A stretch of DNA of 64,000 nt from the NCBI RefSeq assembly GCF_017656155.1, contig NZ_JACDOH010000002.1, forward strand, positions 124,001 through 188,000, given 5' to 3'. Under the pieces are notes generated by a model, which saw only the letters and a program-made list of their open reading frames with translations, had not been told where the DNA came from and did not search any database. Positions within the stretch are counted from its first letter, which is position 1. Every line of letters begins with the position of its first letter. Of the stretch, positions 28,525 through 38,154 are shown one piece after another. Origin of the DNA: Thermosyntropha sp. (GTDB taxonomy: Bacteria; Bacillota; Syntrophomonadia; Syntrophomonadales; Syntrophomonadaceae). Made by a program: the position numbers and the translations under genes.

Positions 28525-30228
28525 TCAATGCCTTTTAATCAATAACCTAACCAGTTCCTTTTGTCTTTTCTCTAGCACTTCAGGCGTCCATTTTAAGTTT
28601 TGTTCAATAAATACCTTGTTTGCATGGAAAGCATCTATCCTATTTTTCAGATAAACCTTTTTCTTTTCCTCAAAATCAAGATTGCTTAAAGCAGAATTTT
28701 TCTTCTGGCTGATTAATACAAGGTTAGCAAGTTTATTTATCCAATATTCCCTTTGCTCATCAGTAAAATCCTTTCTCCACTGACTGTTATCTGATGGATT
28801 CTGAGGTAAAATATGTTCAACAGTTATATAATTATAACCTGATAAATGAACAGTATTATCACTCATTAAATACTCAAGTTTTAAGAGCAAATACCTTGCA
28901 TACTGTTTTTTATATATATTCCCTTCAATATTTTTTCTAAATTCCTCAGTGTCAATATTAAATAGACTTTCATTATCTAAAAGGTCATCAAGATTCCGGG
29001 CATCTGTATTCTCAATTGCATTTAATATATTATTCATTGCATCCAACCTTAACGTTGGTGTGACCCCACAAACCCAATCTCCTGTGAATTTATATTCTAA
29101 TTTCTTTAAAAATTTATCAATTTTATCAATACCAAACTTACAACAATAATACATGAGCGGCGGTATCCAATCCTCAGAACGTAATCCTATTCTCATTACT
29201 GTAATGAGATTTTTATATTCATTACTTAGTGAAGGTTCCTGCAACTCAATTATATTCTCATAAATAGTGTTATATTTATCAATTAATTCAAAAGTATCTT
29301 TACCCATTTTTAGTTTAGGTTTATTTGGTAACTTAACATTATAAATTTTTTCATTGAATTCTTCTAACAGATTAGCCCTTGCTTTTTCCTGAACTAGAAT
29401 TGTCCTGATAAACTGGAGAAAACGGTCAAAATTTTCTCCGTGTTTTCCTTCAATTTCTTCCCATATTTTTGCATATTTGCTTACTTCTTTTTCAGTTGTT
29501 AAAGCACCTATATTCTGTGATTTCAATATATCTGCATTAGTTAATGGTATTCCTCTATCATTAAGAATGGTAAACATTCTGAATGCATCTTCAGTATTAT
29601 CAGTAGAAACATAAATGAAAAGGGCGTTATTAAAAATAAACCTGATAAAATCCAACAAATCAACTTCCTGCTGCTTTTCAATCAAAAGTTCTCTTAAAAC
29701 TAATATTGCATTAGCCATATTAGTTAATGACACATTATCACTATCTAAATATGATTTTATTTCCTCTAAACGAGTTGTTCCGTTTTTCTCGATTAGAAAA
29801 TTGTTAATAAAATTTTCAACATTATCCCTTATTTTATATGTAATACGCATCCTAGCCGGTATATTTTCAAGCCTATCTTCCTCCTGATATATCTTTTTAT
29901 GAATTGTATTCTTAGCACGTTCATCTGAAATTATATCCCTTAGAATTGCCATCATAATAAAAAAAGTTGTTAGTCTTTGCTGACCGTCCAATACTTCATA
30001 TTCAGGATAAGAACTATTCCTTACTCTCTTTAAAACTAAAGAGCCTAAGAAATATTCGCTTTCTGGCTTATTTTTAAAAGCGAAATATAAGTCTTCAACA
30101 AGCTCAAAAATATTATCTGATTGCCAGACATAAGACCTTTGATATTCCGGTATCACAAACCAAAAGTCCTCCGAAAATATTTTCTGAAATATAACCTTAT
30201 TAGCCTCAATCTTTCCTTGAGCCAACAC
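28525..30228 (-). CDS. DUF262/DUF1524 protein, GmrSD-type (type IV) restriction enzyme
   Basis: The intact 567-residue protein has an N-terminal DUF262 (ParB-like NTPase) domain with FVIPEYQRSYVW (residues 24-35) and DGQQRLTT (81-88). The C-terminal DUF1524 nuclease domain has VEHILPQNP (His-Me finger core), then W-x-N and ANLVLISQKKNSALSN. This fused order is that of GmrSD enzymes, which cleave glucosylated or otherwise modified phage DNA. The start is GTG 30228 or TTG 30225 with AAGGA upstream. Phage defence is family-based inference. The adjacent HNH fragment lies only 20 bases upstream. Confidence 0.82.
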   Translation of the reverse strand: MLAQGKIEANKVIFQKIFSEDFWFVIPEYQRSYVWQSDNIFELVEDLYFAFKNKPESEYFLGSLVLKRVRNSSYPEYEVLDGQQRLTTFFIMMAILRDIISDERAKNTIHKKIYQEEDRLENIPARMRITYKIRDNVENFINNFLIEKNGTTRLEEIKSYLDSDNVSLTNMANAILVLRELLIEKQQEVDLLDFIRFIFNNALFIYVSTDNTEDAFRMFTILNDRGIPLTNADILKSQNIGALTTEKEVSKYAKIWEEIEGKHGENFDRFLQFIRTILVQEKARANLLEEFNEKIYNVKLPNKPKLKMGKDTFELIDKYNTIYENIIELQEPSLSNEYKNLITVMRIGLRSEDWIPPLMYYCCKFGIDKIDKFLKKLEYKFTGDWVCGVTPTLRLDAMNNILNAIENTDARNLDDLLDNESLFNIDTEEFRKNIEGNIYKKQYARYLLLKLEYLMSDNTVHLSGYNYITVEHILPQNPSDNSQWRKDFTDEQREYWINKLANLVLISQKKNSALSNLDFEEKKKVYLKNRIDAFHANKVFIEQNLKWTPEVLEKRQKELVRLLIKRH

Positions 30229-30248
30229 ACTACACTTCCTTTCTTCTT

Positions 30249-30341
30249 TTAAACATGCATTTTTCTATGACAGTTGGGACACAAAGCCACAGTATTATCT
30301 ATAGTATCAGTTCCACCTCTTGATAACCATTCAATATGGGG
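30249..30341 (-). pseudogene. HNH endonuclease C-terminal fragment
   Basis: The minus strand encodes PHIEWLSRGGTDTIDNTVAL followed by CPNCHRKMHV and a stop, the end of a McrA-like HNH nuclease (H..G..D...N...CxxCH). The upstream part is cut off by the IS3 relic at about 30342. It ends 20 bases before the GmrSD-like gene, so the two may once have formed a defence operon. Confidence 0.7.
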
Positions 30342-31430
30342 TTCCCCCGTTAAATTAGACACATAGTTTAGACGTTTTTCTCTCGTTTTTATATTCTTCC
30401 GGACTTTTATAACCCAAAGCAGAATGAAGTCTAATTCTATTGTAAAATCGCCTTGGCTCCTTATTTATGTAAAAAATCTGTCTAAATCTAATGCTCTTTA
30501 AAAATTACATAAAATTAGACTACTAGAGAAATAAGTTTTCAAAATACTTATAAAAAACTCTGTTAAGCAACCTGTACCAAAATATTTTTATCTCTGTGAA
30601 TTTCATAATAATCAGCAGGAGTATATAGTATCCAAGACTTCCATGTATTCTCCGGTTGTTATAATACTCTATATACTGGCTTATAATTTCATACGCTTCC
30701 CTGAAATTTAAAAATTCATTGCAGGTATAGCATTCTTCTTCCAAAATAGAATGAAATGCTTCTATATGGGCATTCATATTAGGAGTTTTTATAGGTATTC
30801 TCTCATGAACCAGTTTTAATTCCTGGCAGGTTTTTTCGAACCTGGCTACTATAAACTGCGGGACCATTATCGGTTCTTATTACCGGCAAATTGTTGCCAC
30901 ACAATAAATTTCTATTAGCAAGGGCATTTTTAAGTAAACGGCTGCAATCTGAAGCGGTCGCATTTAATCCCAGGTAATAATCTACAATCATGCGATCAAA
31001 AACATCTATTATCGATACCAGATAAAAAAACTTTTTAGTTTCCTTTAAGTACCCGTATTTTATATCTATTTTCCATAATTGATTAGAACCCGTAATCTCT
31101 TGCTTTTTGGCTAACCTCCTTGGCCTTTTGGGATATATTTTTCTCTGGGGTTTTAGTATGCCAAGCTCTCTGCTTAATCTGTAAGTTTTCTTATGGTTTA
31201 TTACTATGCCATATTGTTTCCTTAGTACTGCATTTATTTTTCTATATCCATAGGGAAATCCATCGCCGGATATTATAAGGATTATTACCAGTTTCCCTAC
31301 ATTCTTTAATAATTTGTTCTTTTAGTTCATCACTGTACTGTTTTTTACTGCTCATTAATATCTACCCCCATTTGCTCAAAGATTATCATATTAGACAGAT
31401 TTTCTCCAAAGGTTTTAGGGGGCTAAATAG
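30342..31430 (-). mobile_element. IS3-family relics, two copies side by side or nested
   Basis: Two IS3 orfB C-termini are visible on the minus strand. One is [18 protein letters not shown] (about 30370-30480). The other is IEYYNNRRIHGSLGY (about 30610-30660), followed in another frame by TPADYYEIHRD. Left-end TTAGACACATAGTTTAG (about 30356) and right-end CTGTCTAATATG (minus, about 31400) are candidate termini. The block separates an HNH fragment from a DUF5655-like fragment. Boundaries are approximate. Confidence 0.7.
30560..31365 (-). pseudogene. IS3-family transposase, orfA and orfB fused by deletion and frameshifted
   Basis: orfA begins SSKKQYSDELKEQIIKECRE (start about 31356). After about 30 residues it jumps to the middle of orfB (YGYRKINAVLRKQYG), so the orfA/orfB junction is deleted. 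orfB then shows KIDIKYG, VSIIDVFDRMIVDY and a DDE core (RTDNGP), but a frameshift near 30850 and another near 30625 break it. It cannot encode an active transposase. Confidence 0.75.
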
Positions 31431-32008
31431 ATATATAATCTCTTATAGCATAATACAATTCCTTAAGTTTAGGATCTGTCGCTTGTAATTGTTCATTAAA
31501 TGTTTTATCTGTGGTTCGTTTTGAAGTTGTTATCAGAAATGTCTTTAACAGGTTTTGTAGTATTTGAATTGATGAGTTCAAGTAAAATTAGCTCATTTCC
31601 AAATTTTTTATAACGAATAAGGTCTATATTTCTATTTATCTGTTTTACTGCATACTCATCAAATTTCGTAAAATCACTGGCAATACAAATGAGTCTTGGC
31701 ATACTCCAATCAAGCTTATCAAAATTTTCATTGCCTAGAATTTTCATTACAAGAAGCTCAAAGTCAACTTTATGGTCAAGCAACCAATCAAGATAAAAAA
31801 GGCCTTGATTTATTACATTCTCATTAATGGCTCTCTTGTATTCAAAAATCACCGGACAGTTATTTTCGTCAATACCTAATGAATCAATTCTTCCTCCATA
31901 TGTTGTAATGTATTCCGAACAAAGAAAGCGTACCTCGAAGAATTTCTCCATATTTTTTTCAATGAGGTTCTGTAATTCCCTTTCAATATTAAACGTAGTG
32001 CAAACGCT
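31430..32008 (-). pseudogene. DUF5655/COG3586-like protein, truncated by IS elements at both ends
   Basis: The 148-residue open part has a PD-(D/E)xK-like core: RIDSLGIDENNCPVIFEYKR (D...E-x-K) and DFELLVMKILG. In the frame upstream, NIERELQNLIEKN extends to the IS21 edge near 32008. Downstream the frame shifts to KTFNEQLQATDPKLKELYYA, the start of a DUF5655 domain, and stops at the IS3 edge. Such proteins are found beside restriction systems. It is dead as it stands. Confidence 0.68.
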
Positions 32009-32118
32009 AAACTAAAAATGAACCATATAAAAACAAAATGATCATAAAAAAGTGATCCACCCTGCAGACCAATCCCATATCATTAAAGTTGAAGACATAA
32101 TGATGTGGGGGGATCGGA

Positions 32119-33594
32119 GTGATCAGAGTGGATCAATATAAGCTTATCAGAGAATTGTACGTAATAGAAGGTTTATCTCAAAGGCAAATTGCAAAAACAT
32201 TAGGAATTTCACGTAATACAGTAAGGCGTTATTGCAATGGAAATAATCTTCCTGGAGAAAGGAAGAATAGTAAACGCAAGCCTTCTGTTGTAACCCCGGA
32301 AATTCGAGCCTTTATTCAGGATTGTCTGGATGAAGATAAAAAGGAGGATGTAAAAAAGCAAAAACATACTGCTAAAAAAATATATGATCGCTTAACTGAA
32401 GAACTTGGCTTTACTGGTGGAGAATCTACCATTCGCCGAGTAGTACATGAAATGAAGGAGAAGATGCCTAAGGTATTTATACCATTATCCTTTTCCCCGG
32501 GCGAAGCAGCACAGGTTGACTGGGGAACGGCTATAGCCTATATAGCTGGACAAAAGACAGAAGTTAATCTCTTCTGTATGCGCCTGTGTTCTAGCTGTAC
32601 ACCTTTTGTTTTTGCATTCCCATCTCAGAGAGAGGAGGCATTTTTAGAAGGACATCAAAGAGCCTTTAAATTTTTTGGTGGAGTACCTAGAGATATTATC
32701 TACGATAATCTTAAAACTGCAGTAAAGGAAGGCTGGGGGAAAACTGCCCGAGAACAAAATAAATTTGCTAAGTTTCGTGCTCATTATGTATATAATTCCC
32801 GTTTTTGTAATCCAGGAGAAGGACATGAAAAAGGGCTGGTGGAAGACCTGGTCGGTTACTCTCGGCGTAATTTTCTTGTACCCCTTCCCCGGGTAGAAAA
32901 CTGGGAGGAACTTAATCAATTACTAATTAAGCGATGCAATAAATACATAGAAGTCCATCACGTTAGAGGCCGGGAATTATCAGTAAAAGAAGCCTTTGAA
33001 CAAGAAAGACAAGCCCTTACCGCTCTGCCAGGAAGACCTTATGAAGCAGCAAAACTAGCAGAAGGTAAAGTTGATTACTTCTCTACCGTTACTTTTGAAA
33101 CCAACCACTACTCTGTACCGGTAAAATGGTCTGGAAGAACAGTAACAGTAAGAGCTACTTCCTTTGAAGTACAAATCTATTACAGGGGAGAACTAATCGC
33201 TTCTCATGAGCGATGCTATCAAAAGTACAAGACCCGATATCAACTTGAACACTACTTACCCTTAATCGAAATGCGACCTCGATCTGTTTTCCATGCAAAA
33301 CCGGTTAAAGAAGCCAGGTTACCCGAGGAATTAGAGATATTTTCCCGTAAACTTAATAATCCGGAAAAAAGCATGGTAAGACTTTTACGTTTGGCTATTG
33401 ATTATGGATACGAAAAAGTAGCCGATGCTATTCGAAAAGCAGATGCAAACAATCAGTATTCGGTGGATGTAGTGCAATTCTACCTCAACGAAACTGAACT
33501 TAAGGTAATAAAGATTAATAATATGGGACCAGCTGTACAAACGGTCGATCTTAAAGCCTACGACATACTTTGTACAGGAGGTGATCGCTTATGA
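32119..33594 (+). CDS. istA: IS21-family transposase IstA
   Basis: The 491-residue DDE transposase has an N-terminal helix-turn-helix (IEGLSQRQIAKTLGISRNTV, residues about 15-34) and an rve/integrase core starting AAQVDWGT (first Asp). The second Asp is in DNLKTAV, and the Glu in GHEKGLVEDLVGYSRR. A Mu-like beta-barrel tail follows. It overlaps istB by 4 bases (ATGA). The gene is open and undamaged, so the element may still move. Confidence 0.92.
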   Translation: MIRVDQYKLIRELYVIEGLSQRQIAKTLGISRNTVRRYCNGNNLPGERKNSKRKPSVVTPEIRAFIQDCLDEDKKEDVKKQKHTAKKIYDRLTEELGFTGGESTIRRVVHEMKEKMPKVFIPLSFSPGEAAQVDWGTAIAYIAGQKTEVNLFCMRLCSSCTPFVFAFPSQREEAFLEGHQRAFKFFGGVPRDIIYDNLKTAVKEGWGKTAREQNKFAKFRAHYVYNSRFCNPGEGHEKGLVEDLVGYSRRNFLVPLPRVENWEELNQLLIKRCNKYIEVHHVRGRELSVKEAFEQERQALTALPGRPYEAAKLAEGKVDYFSTVTFETNHYSVPVKWSGRTVTVRATSFEVQIYYRGELIASHERCYQKYKTRYQLEHYLPLIEMRPRSVFHAKPVKEARLPEELEIFSRKLNNPEKSMVRLLRLAIDYGYEKVADAIRKADANNQYSVDVVQFYLNETELKVIKINNMGPAVQTVDLKAYDILCTGGDRL

Positions 33595-34361
33595 CTGATT
33601 CAGATGTTATTAGTCTTTATGCCAAACAGTTAAGACTGCCCACATTAGCCATGTATTCAGACGTAGTAAGACAGGCAGAAGAAATGGGTTGGGGATATGA
33701 AGAGTTCCTTTGCGAACTTTTACGTCGGGAGTTGAAACAAAGGGAAGAAAACCAGAGAAAACGGAGGATTCATCAAGCACATTTTGCTTTAGACAAAAGT
33801 CTGGATATGTTTGATTTTGATCTTTTACCCAATGTAGAAGAAGCATATATATGGCAACTGGCTAATGGAGAGTTTGTGGAGCGTAAAGAGAATATAATTC
33901 TGATCGGAAATCCGGGATCTGGGAAAACACATTTGGCCATAGGTTTAGGAAGAAGGCTTTGTGGGCTCGGATATCGAGTAAGTTATTACACTGCTGCAAA
34001 TCTAGTCACTGAACTTGGTGAAGCCCAGCAAGATAGACAATTAAGTAAGATAACTCGTAACTTAAACAAATCGGATTTATTAATCCTGGATGAACTATCA
34101 TACCTTAGTTTTACAAGGGCTCAATCTGAATTACTATTTCATGTTTTATCAGATAGGAACGAAAGGGGGAGTGTGATCATAACCACCAATCTTGAGTTTT
34201 CCAAGTGGGGAGAGATTTTTCCCGACAGCATGATGACTGCAGCCCTGGTAGATCGAATAACTCATAATGCTCACATTCTGAATATGAATGCTCAATCATA
34301 CCGACTAAAAGACAGATTAAAAAAATCTAAAGCTTTAAAAGAAGGTGAGAATGACAAGTAG
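33591..34361 (+). CDS. istB: IS21-family helper ATPase IstB
   Basis: The 256-residue AAA+ ATPase is a DnaC-like target-selection helper. Walker A is GNPGSGKTHLAIG (about residues 105-117), Walker B is LLILDELSYL, and sensor-like VIITTNLEFSKW follows. Its start overlaps the istA stop, the standard coupling in IS21 elements. Full length. Confidence 0.92.
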   Translation: MTDSDVISLYAKQLRLPTLAMYSDVVRQAEEMGWGYEEFLCELLRRELKQREENQRKRRIHQAHFALDKSLDMFDFDLLPNVEEAYIWQLANGEFVERKENIILIGNPGSGKTHLAIGLGRRLCGLGYRVSYYTAANLVTELGEAQQDRQLSKITRNLNKSDLLILDELSYLSFTRAQSELLFHVLSDRNERGSVIITTNLEFSKWGEIFPDSMMTAALVDRITHNAHILNMNAQSYRLKDRLKKSKALKEGENDK

Positions 34362-34439
34362 GAAATTAAATTTCATAAAACGATATTAACAAAGTCTGGG
34401 CAAGGTGGCTCAGTTGTTTATTGCATAATAAAAATGGAC

Positions 34440-34770
34440 AGAGTTGCAAAATAAAATCCCCACTTTTGCAACTCAAAAATCCCCAAATTTGCAAAGGTCA
34501 TTGCAGGCACCCCTAAAAAAATTTTACCCTTGTAGTTAGGGACAACTTAACTGCAAGGGAGGAATGGAGGATGCTCACAATGACCCAAATTGATGATATC
34601 AGAAAAGCTTTCTTTATCAAAGGGCAAAATATCAGCGAAATAGCACGCGAGTTTCAGAAGGATAGAAAAACAATACGCAAATATATCTACCGGGAAGACT
34701 GGAACACTAAAGTTAAAACCTCAACTTTCTGACCAAAAAAACTGGCTGAAAAGCCCGAAAAAACAATAAA
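34440..34770 (+). mobile_element. Left end of a second IS21-type element, cut by the IS4 element
   Basis: Terminal-type repeats (TTTTGCAACTCAAAAATCCC, TTTGCAAAG) at about 34440-34500 precede a short istA start at 34571. The element ends at the IS4 edge. No right end was found. Confidence 0.6.
34571..34770 (+). pseudogene. IstA N-terminal fragment of a second IS21-type element
   Basis: MTQIDDIRKAFFIKGQNISE and IAREFQKDRKTIRKYIY match the IstA helix-turn-helix start, different from the intact copy. An in-frame TGA lies at 34730-34732, after which PKKLAEKPEK continues the family sequence until the IS4 element cuts it. Only about 65 of 500 residues are present. Confidence 0.72.
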
Positions 34771-34774
34771 ATAA

Positions 34775-36345
34775 ACAGTAAAAAAACCTGTATTGACACA
34801 AAAAGTGCATCCACGTTTGGTAAAATGTAAAGTGGTAAAAAAACAAAACATTCCAAACAGAAAGGATGCACAAGTTAATGTTACATCAAATCAATCCGTC
34901 TGAAAAGGTTATTAATGAAATTAATAGACTCTTTAAAGAGCTTAAAATCAACCAACTGCTTCGTGCAGCTAACATTAGAAAGTCGCGCGGTGTCAGTGTT
35001 CAGCAGATTTTCGAGTTTATTTTCCTGCTAGCTCTATTTGGCAAGAATCAGTATAGATTCCTGGAGAGCAAACGTGGTCAAGGATTACCTAAGAAAGATG
35101 TATATTACAATTTCTTAAACAATCCACACTATGCATGGAGACGCTTCCTGCTTATGTTGGCGTCCAAAGTCACCGATAAATTTGACCACCTGACATCGGA
35201 TAAAAGAGTTCGAGCTTTTATTATTGACGACTCCCCTATTGCACGAAATCGCAGTAAAAAGGCAGAGCTCTTAGCTAAAGTATTTGACCACAGCAAGCAC
35301 CGTTTCATAAAAGGCTTCAACATGCTGACTCTGGGTTGGACTGAAGGCTATAGCTTTATTCCTGTAGATTTTGCCATGCTAAGTTCTGCCAAAGAAACAA
35401 ACCGTTATAACGGGGTATCTGCTTCCATCGACAAACGCAGTCATGGCTTTAAACGTCGTCTTGAAGCTATGATGCCCAAACCCGATGTTGTGCTTAAGCT
35501 GATTAAAAACGCTTTAAATATCGGTATTACTGCTGATTACGTTCTTATGGACACATGGTTTACCAACGAACCCATGATTAAGGATCTAGGAGCTATTGGT
35601 CTTCATGTGATCGGCATGGTTAAGAACAATCATCGTTATCGTTACAATGGGCAACTGATGAAACTTGACGAAATTCGCAAATGCCTGTATTCAGAAAATA
35701 AGTCTGATATTATCGGCTCATTGTTGTGCGAAACAAAAAGCGGTATCTCGGTAAAATTGGTCTTCATCCGCCATCATAACAATAGAAACAAATGGCTTGT
35801 TATAGCATCAACTGACCTTTCATTGGATGATAAAGAAATCATCCGTATTTACGGTATGCGCTGGGAGATTGAAGTTTTCTTCAAGTCTTCAAAAAGCCTT
35901 TTGAAACTTGGAACCGAGTATCAGGGTCGAAGTTATGACATGCTCATAGCCCATACAACGATAGTTTTCAGCAGATATATTCTGTTGGAATGGGAACGTC
36001 GTCACAACCAAGATTACCGCAGTTTTGGAGATTTATTCTTCCTTTGCTGCGAAGAGATACAAGATTTAGATTATGAAACAGCCTTGAGGCAGTTAATGTA
36101 TTACTGCATGATGCTGCTTGATAATGTTCCCAAGGAACTAGCAAAAATTGTTTCATGTCAAGTAATGTTCTGGATTGCTGCTCAGCCCCTGTATATCCAG
36201 AGGTTGTTCAGTAATTTCTGCTACGAAAGTTGAGTTAATAAATACTGCCTCAGCATTTAATATTGCTGAGATTTAGCAGATTGCCATCTCCAAAATGAGA
36301 GAAATTTTTTCAAAATCAAACAACCTGAACCATTTTTTTACACCC
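34775..36345 (+). mobile_element. IS4-family insertion sequence
   Basis: A complete IS4-type transposase is flanked by related ends: AGTAAAAAAACCTG near 34780, and GTAAAAAAATGGTTCAGG (minus strand) near 36335. It sits inside the second IS21 relic, so it arrived later. The termini are approximate. Confidence 0.65.
34866..36233 (+). CDS. IS4-family transposase
   Basis: The 455-residue DDE transposase appears intact. FIIDDSPIARNRSKK (first Asp, about residue 119), VLMDTWFTNEP (second Asp) and the IS4 YREK-like signature YGMRWEIEVFFKSSKSLLKL (Glu) are in order. The start may be ATG 34866 or ATG 34878; an AAAGGA lies close by. Nothing in the frame is broken, so the element could be active. Confidence 0.9.
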   Translation: MHKLMLHQINPSEKVINEINRLFKELKINQLLRAANIRKSRGVSVQQIFEFIFLLALFGKNQYRFLESKRGQGLPKKDVYYNFLNNPHYAWRRFLLMLASKVTDKFDHLTSDKRVRAFIIDDSPIARNRSKKAELLAKVFDHSKHRFIKGFNMLTLGWTEGYSFIPVDFAMLSSAKETNRYNGVSASIDKRSHGFKRRLEAMMPKPDVVLKLIKNALNIGITADYVLMDTWFTNEPMIKDLGAIGLHVIGMVKNNHRYRYNGQLMKLDEIRKCLYSENKSDIIGSLLCETKSGISVKLVFIRHHNNRNKWLVIASTDLSLDDKEIIRIYGMRWEIEVFFKSSKSLLKLGTEYQGRSYDMLIAHTTIVFSRYILLEWERRHNQDYRSFGDLFFLCCEEIQDLDYETALRQLMYYCMMLLDNVPKELAKIVSCQVMFWIAAQPLYIQRLFSNFCYES

Positions 36346-36374
36346 AGCATTTTGATATAATTTTAGTAAAATGT

Positions 36375-36911
36375 TTGGGGTGATTTATTTGGTGCTACCG
36401 CATGATTTTGGTATTTCAGTTGATGAGTATATAAAGCGCGGAATGAACAACGATTTCCCCGAAATCAAAAGATGCCTCCATTGCAAGGGGCGGATTCGTC
36501 TAACTCGGCATGGTTTCTACTAGCTAAATACCATCATCACTGCCAAACAGAATCGGTTACCGATTTGCCGAATCGTATGCCCTTCCTGCAGAAAAACGGT
36601 CTCTCTGCTGCCATCGTTTTTACATTTCTAGTATGCCGTTCGTTGATGTTGTCCTAGAGAAGCTGCATAAAAATCTGGTGTATGGGGAAATTACCTGCTG
36701 TCATCAACTGGTGCTATTTTACTGGAAGTGCTTCATAAAGAATCTCAACCGGATTGAAATGTTTTTCCGGGCTACAGGCTTTCTCGGTGTGTTACCACAG
36801 GAAACAAAAGAAAAAGCCATAAGGTTGTTGGAAATGCTCCGGACTTTGGGCAAAGCAATCCTTCCAGGAAGGGCCAACGGACATTTCGCAAATAACTTTA
36901 TGGCAAATTAA
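36375..36911 (+). pseudogene. DUF6431 zinc-ribbon protein of a decayed transposon
   Basis: From the ATG near 36371 the frame reads LPHDFGISVDEYIKRGMNND and RCLHCKGRIRLTRHGFY, then a stop. The protein continues across frames (AKQNRLPICRIVCPSCRKTV, then LLPSF; later HQLVLFYWKCFIKNLNRIEM). The CxxC...CxxC zinc ribbon and this order match DUF6431 proteins that accompany Mu-type transposases. At least one stop and two frameshifts. Confidence 0.6.
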
Positions 36912-37048
36912 TTGTACCGTTATCTGCCCCTCCTGAAAATAGATTTTTGCTTCCACAAACCTTTTGCATGGTGAGTTATCCTTTGATTAGTTTAAAATGA
37001 AATCAATAGATGATTAAACGGTTAACCTCCTGAAAAAGGAAGGATTTT

Positions 37049-37898
37049 ATGCAGGAAGAAGATTATGAAAAGTAGCATTATTCCGTTACGGACTCATCGC
37101 GCCCATTTTAAACGGCCAGGTTGCTAACCAGAATAGAAAGAGTATATAGCAGAAGTGGAGAGTAAAGTTCATCAGGTGCCCCATTACGGGCCTAAGGAGT
37201 TTACGCCCAAAACACTGACAGGCTGGCTCCTTGCCTACCGCCGGGCTGGGTTTGAGGAGCTTAAACTCAAACAACTTTCCGACCGAGAGTAACCGTGGAA
37301 ACTCACCCGGAGCAGGAAAAACATCTGCTAGCTTTGCACAGCGAAATGCGAGATATGCCAGTTTCTGTCTTTTATGACCAGCTAGTGGACAAGGGTGAAT
37401 TTCTGCATAAGGATATTTCTTATGCTACGATCTACCATATTTAAAAAAAAAACACGGGATGATAGGCAAAGAGATTGAAAGATTCTTCGGGACAGTAAAG
37501 ACGAGGTTTACGCTACTTCTGAAATCCCAACCGCCTAATTCTATTGATGACTTAAACCGCCAGTTCTGGCAGTGGCTGGAGGAGGATTATCACAGGAAGA
37601 TTCATGCTTCCCTGGGAATGAGTCCTCTGGATATGTACTTATCCCAGGCCAGCCAGATGCGGATGCTTGAAGATCCGGCTTTTCTAAACCCTCTTTTCTT
37701 AAAACGCGAGAAATACAAGGTGAAGCATGACGGGGCTATTTTTGTCAATAACAGACTTTATGAAGTGCTCCACATTTTATTGGCCATAGGATTGAGATCC
37801 GCTTTGACGAGGATGAGGTCTATATCAATTATTTCGGTATCATCCAGAAATTTCTTGAAATATTTGTCGTGGAGGTTTATGATGTCGCTCATTCATAA
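37049..37898 (+). pseudogene. Mu-type/IS481-like transposase, internally deleted and frameshifted
   Basis: The start MQEEDYEK-stop continues in other frames as LFRYGLIAPILNGQVAN and KVHQVPHYGPKEFTPKTLTG, then VSVFYDQLVDKGEFLHKD. The catalytic DDE centre is missing. The sequence resumes at IERFFGTVKTRFTLLLKS and a Mu-C-like tail (HASLGMSPLDMYL). A last frameshift near 37760 moves VNNRLYEV into RIEIRFDEDEVYINYFG, ending at 37898. With the DUF6431 relic it marks an old transposon. Confidence 0.65.
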
Positions 37899-37940
37899 AT
37901 TTCTTCTCTCCAGCTTTGCTTACATTATAAGGTGACAATT

Positions 37941-38148
37941 ATGGCCGTAAGCTATAAAAAACTATGGAAACTCTTAATTGATAAAGATATGAAAAAGAAA
38001 GATTTAAGAGAAGCGGCTGGTATTTAGTACATCTTCAATGGCAAAACTCGGGAAAAACGAATACGTAACAACCGAAGTTTTAGTTAAAATATGTAAAGCT
38101 TTAAAATGCGATATTGGGGATATTATGGAGATTGTAGATGACGAATAA
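37941..38148 (+). pseudogene. XRE/Cro-type helix-turn-helix regulator with a 1-base frameshift
   Basis: ATG 37941 (GGTGACA upstream) encodes SYKKLWKLLIDKDMKKKDLR and EAAGI, then TAG. Removing one T in GGTATTTAGT gives STSSMAKLGKNEYVTTEVLV and KICKALKCDIGDIMEIVDDE, ending at 38148. The result is a normal 68-residue Cro/C1 HTH protein. It lies just upstream of the restriction-modification operon and could have been its regulator. Sequencing error or a phase-variable site is possible. Confidence 0.75.
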
Positions 38149-38154
38149 TATCAC

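Larger units (their letters stand above)
32010..34440 (+). mobile_element. IS21-family insertion sequence, apparently intact
   Basis: The element encodes overlapping istA and istB in the usual order. The left part carries repeated TGATCCA-type motifs at 32030-32160. It interrupts the DUF5655-like gene. I cannot fix the exact termini or target duplication; the right end must lie before the second IS21 left-end repeats (TTTTGCAACT) near 34440-34500. Confidence 0.75.

Noticed and set aside
34801-34860. TTGACA...TAAAAT as promoter of the IS4 transposase
   Set aside because: The spacing is about 22 bases, too long for a normal sigma-A promoter; a promoter may still exist with a weaker -35.
36472-36657. 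61- and 92-residue plus-strand ORFs as new small genes (36472-36911)
   Set aside because: They are frame pieces of one DUF6431 protein broken by stops and frameshifts.
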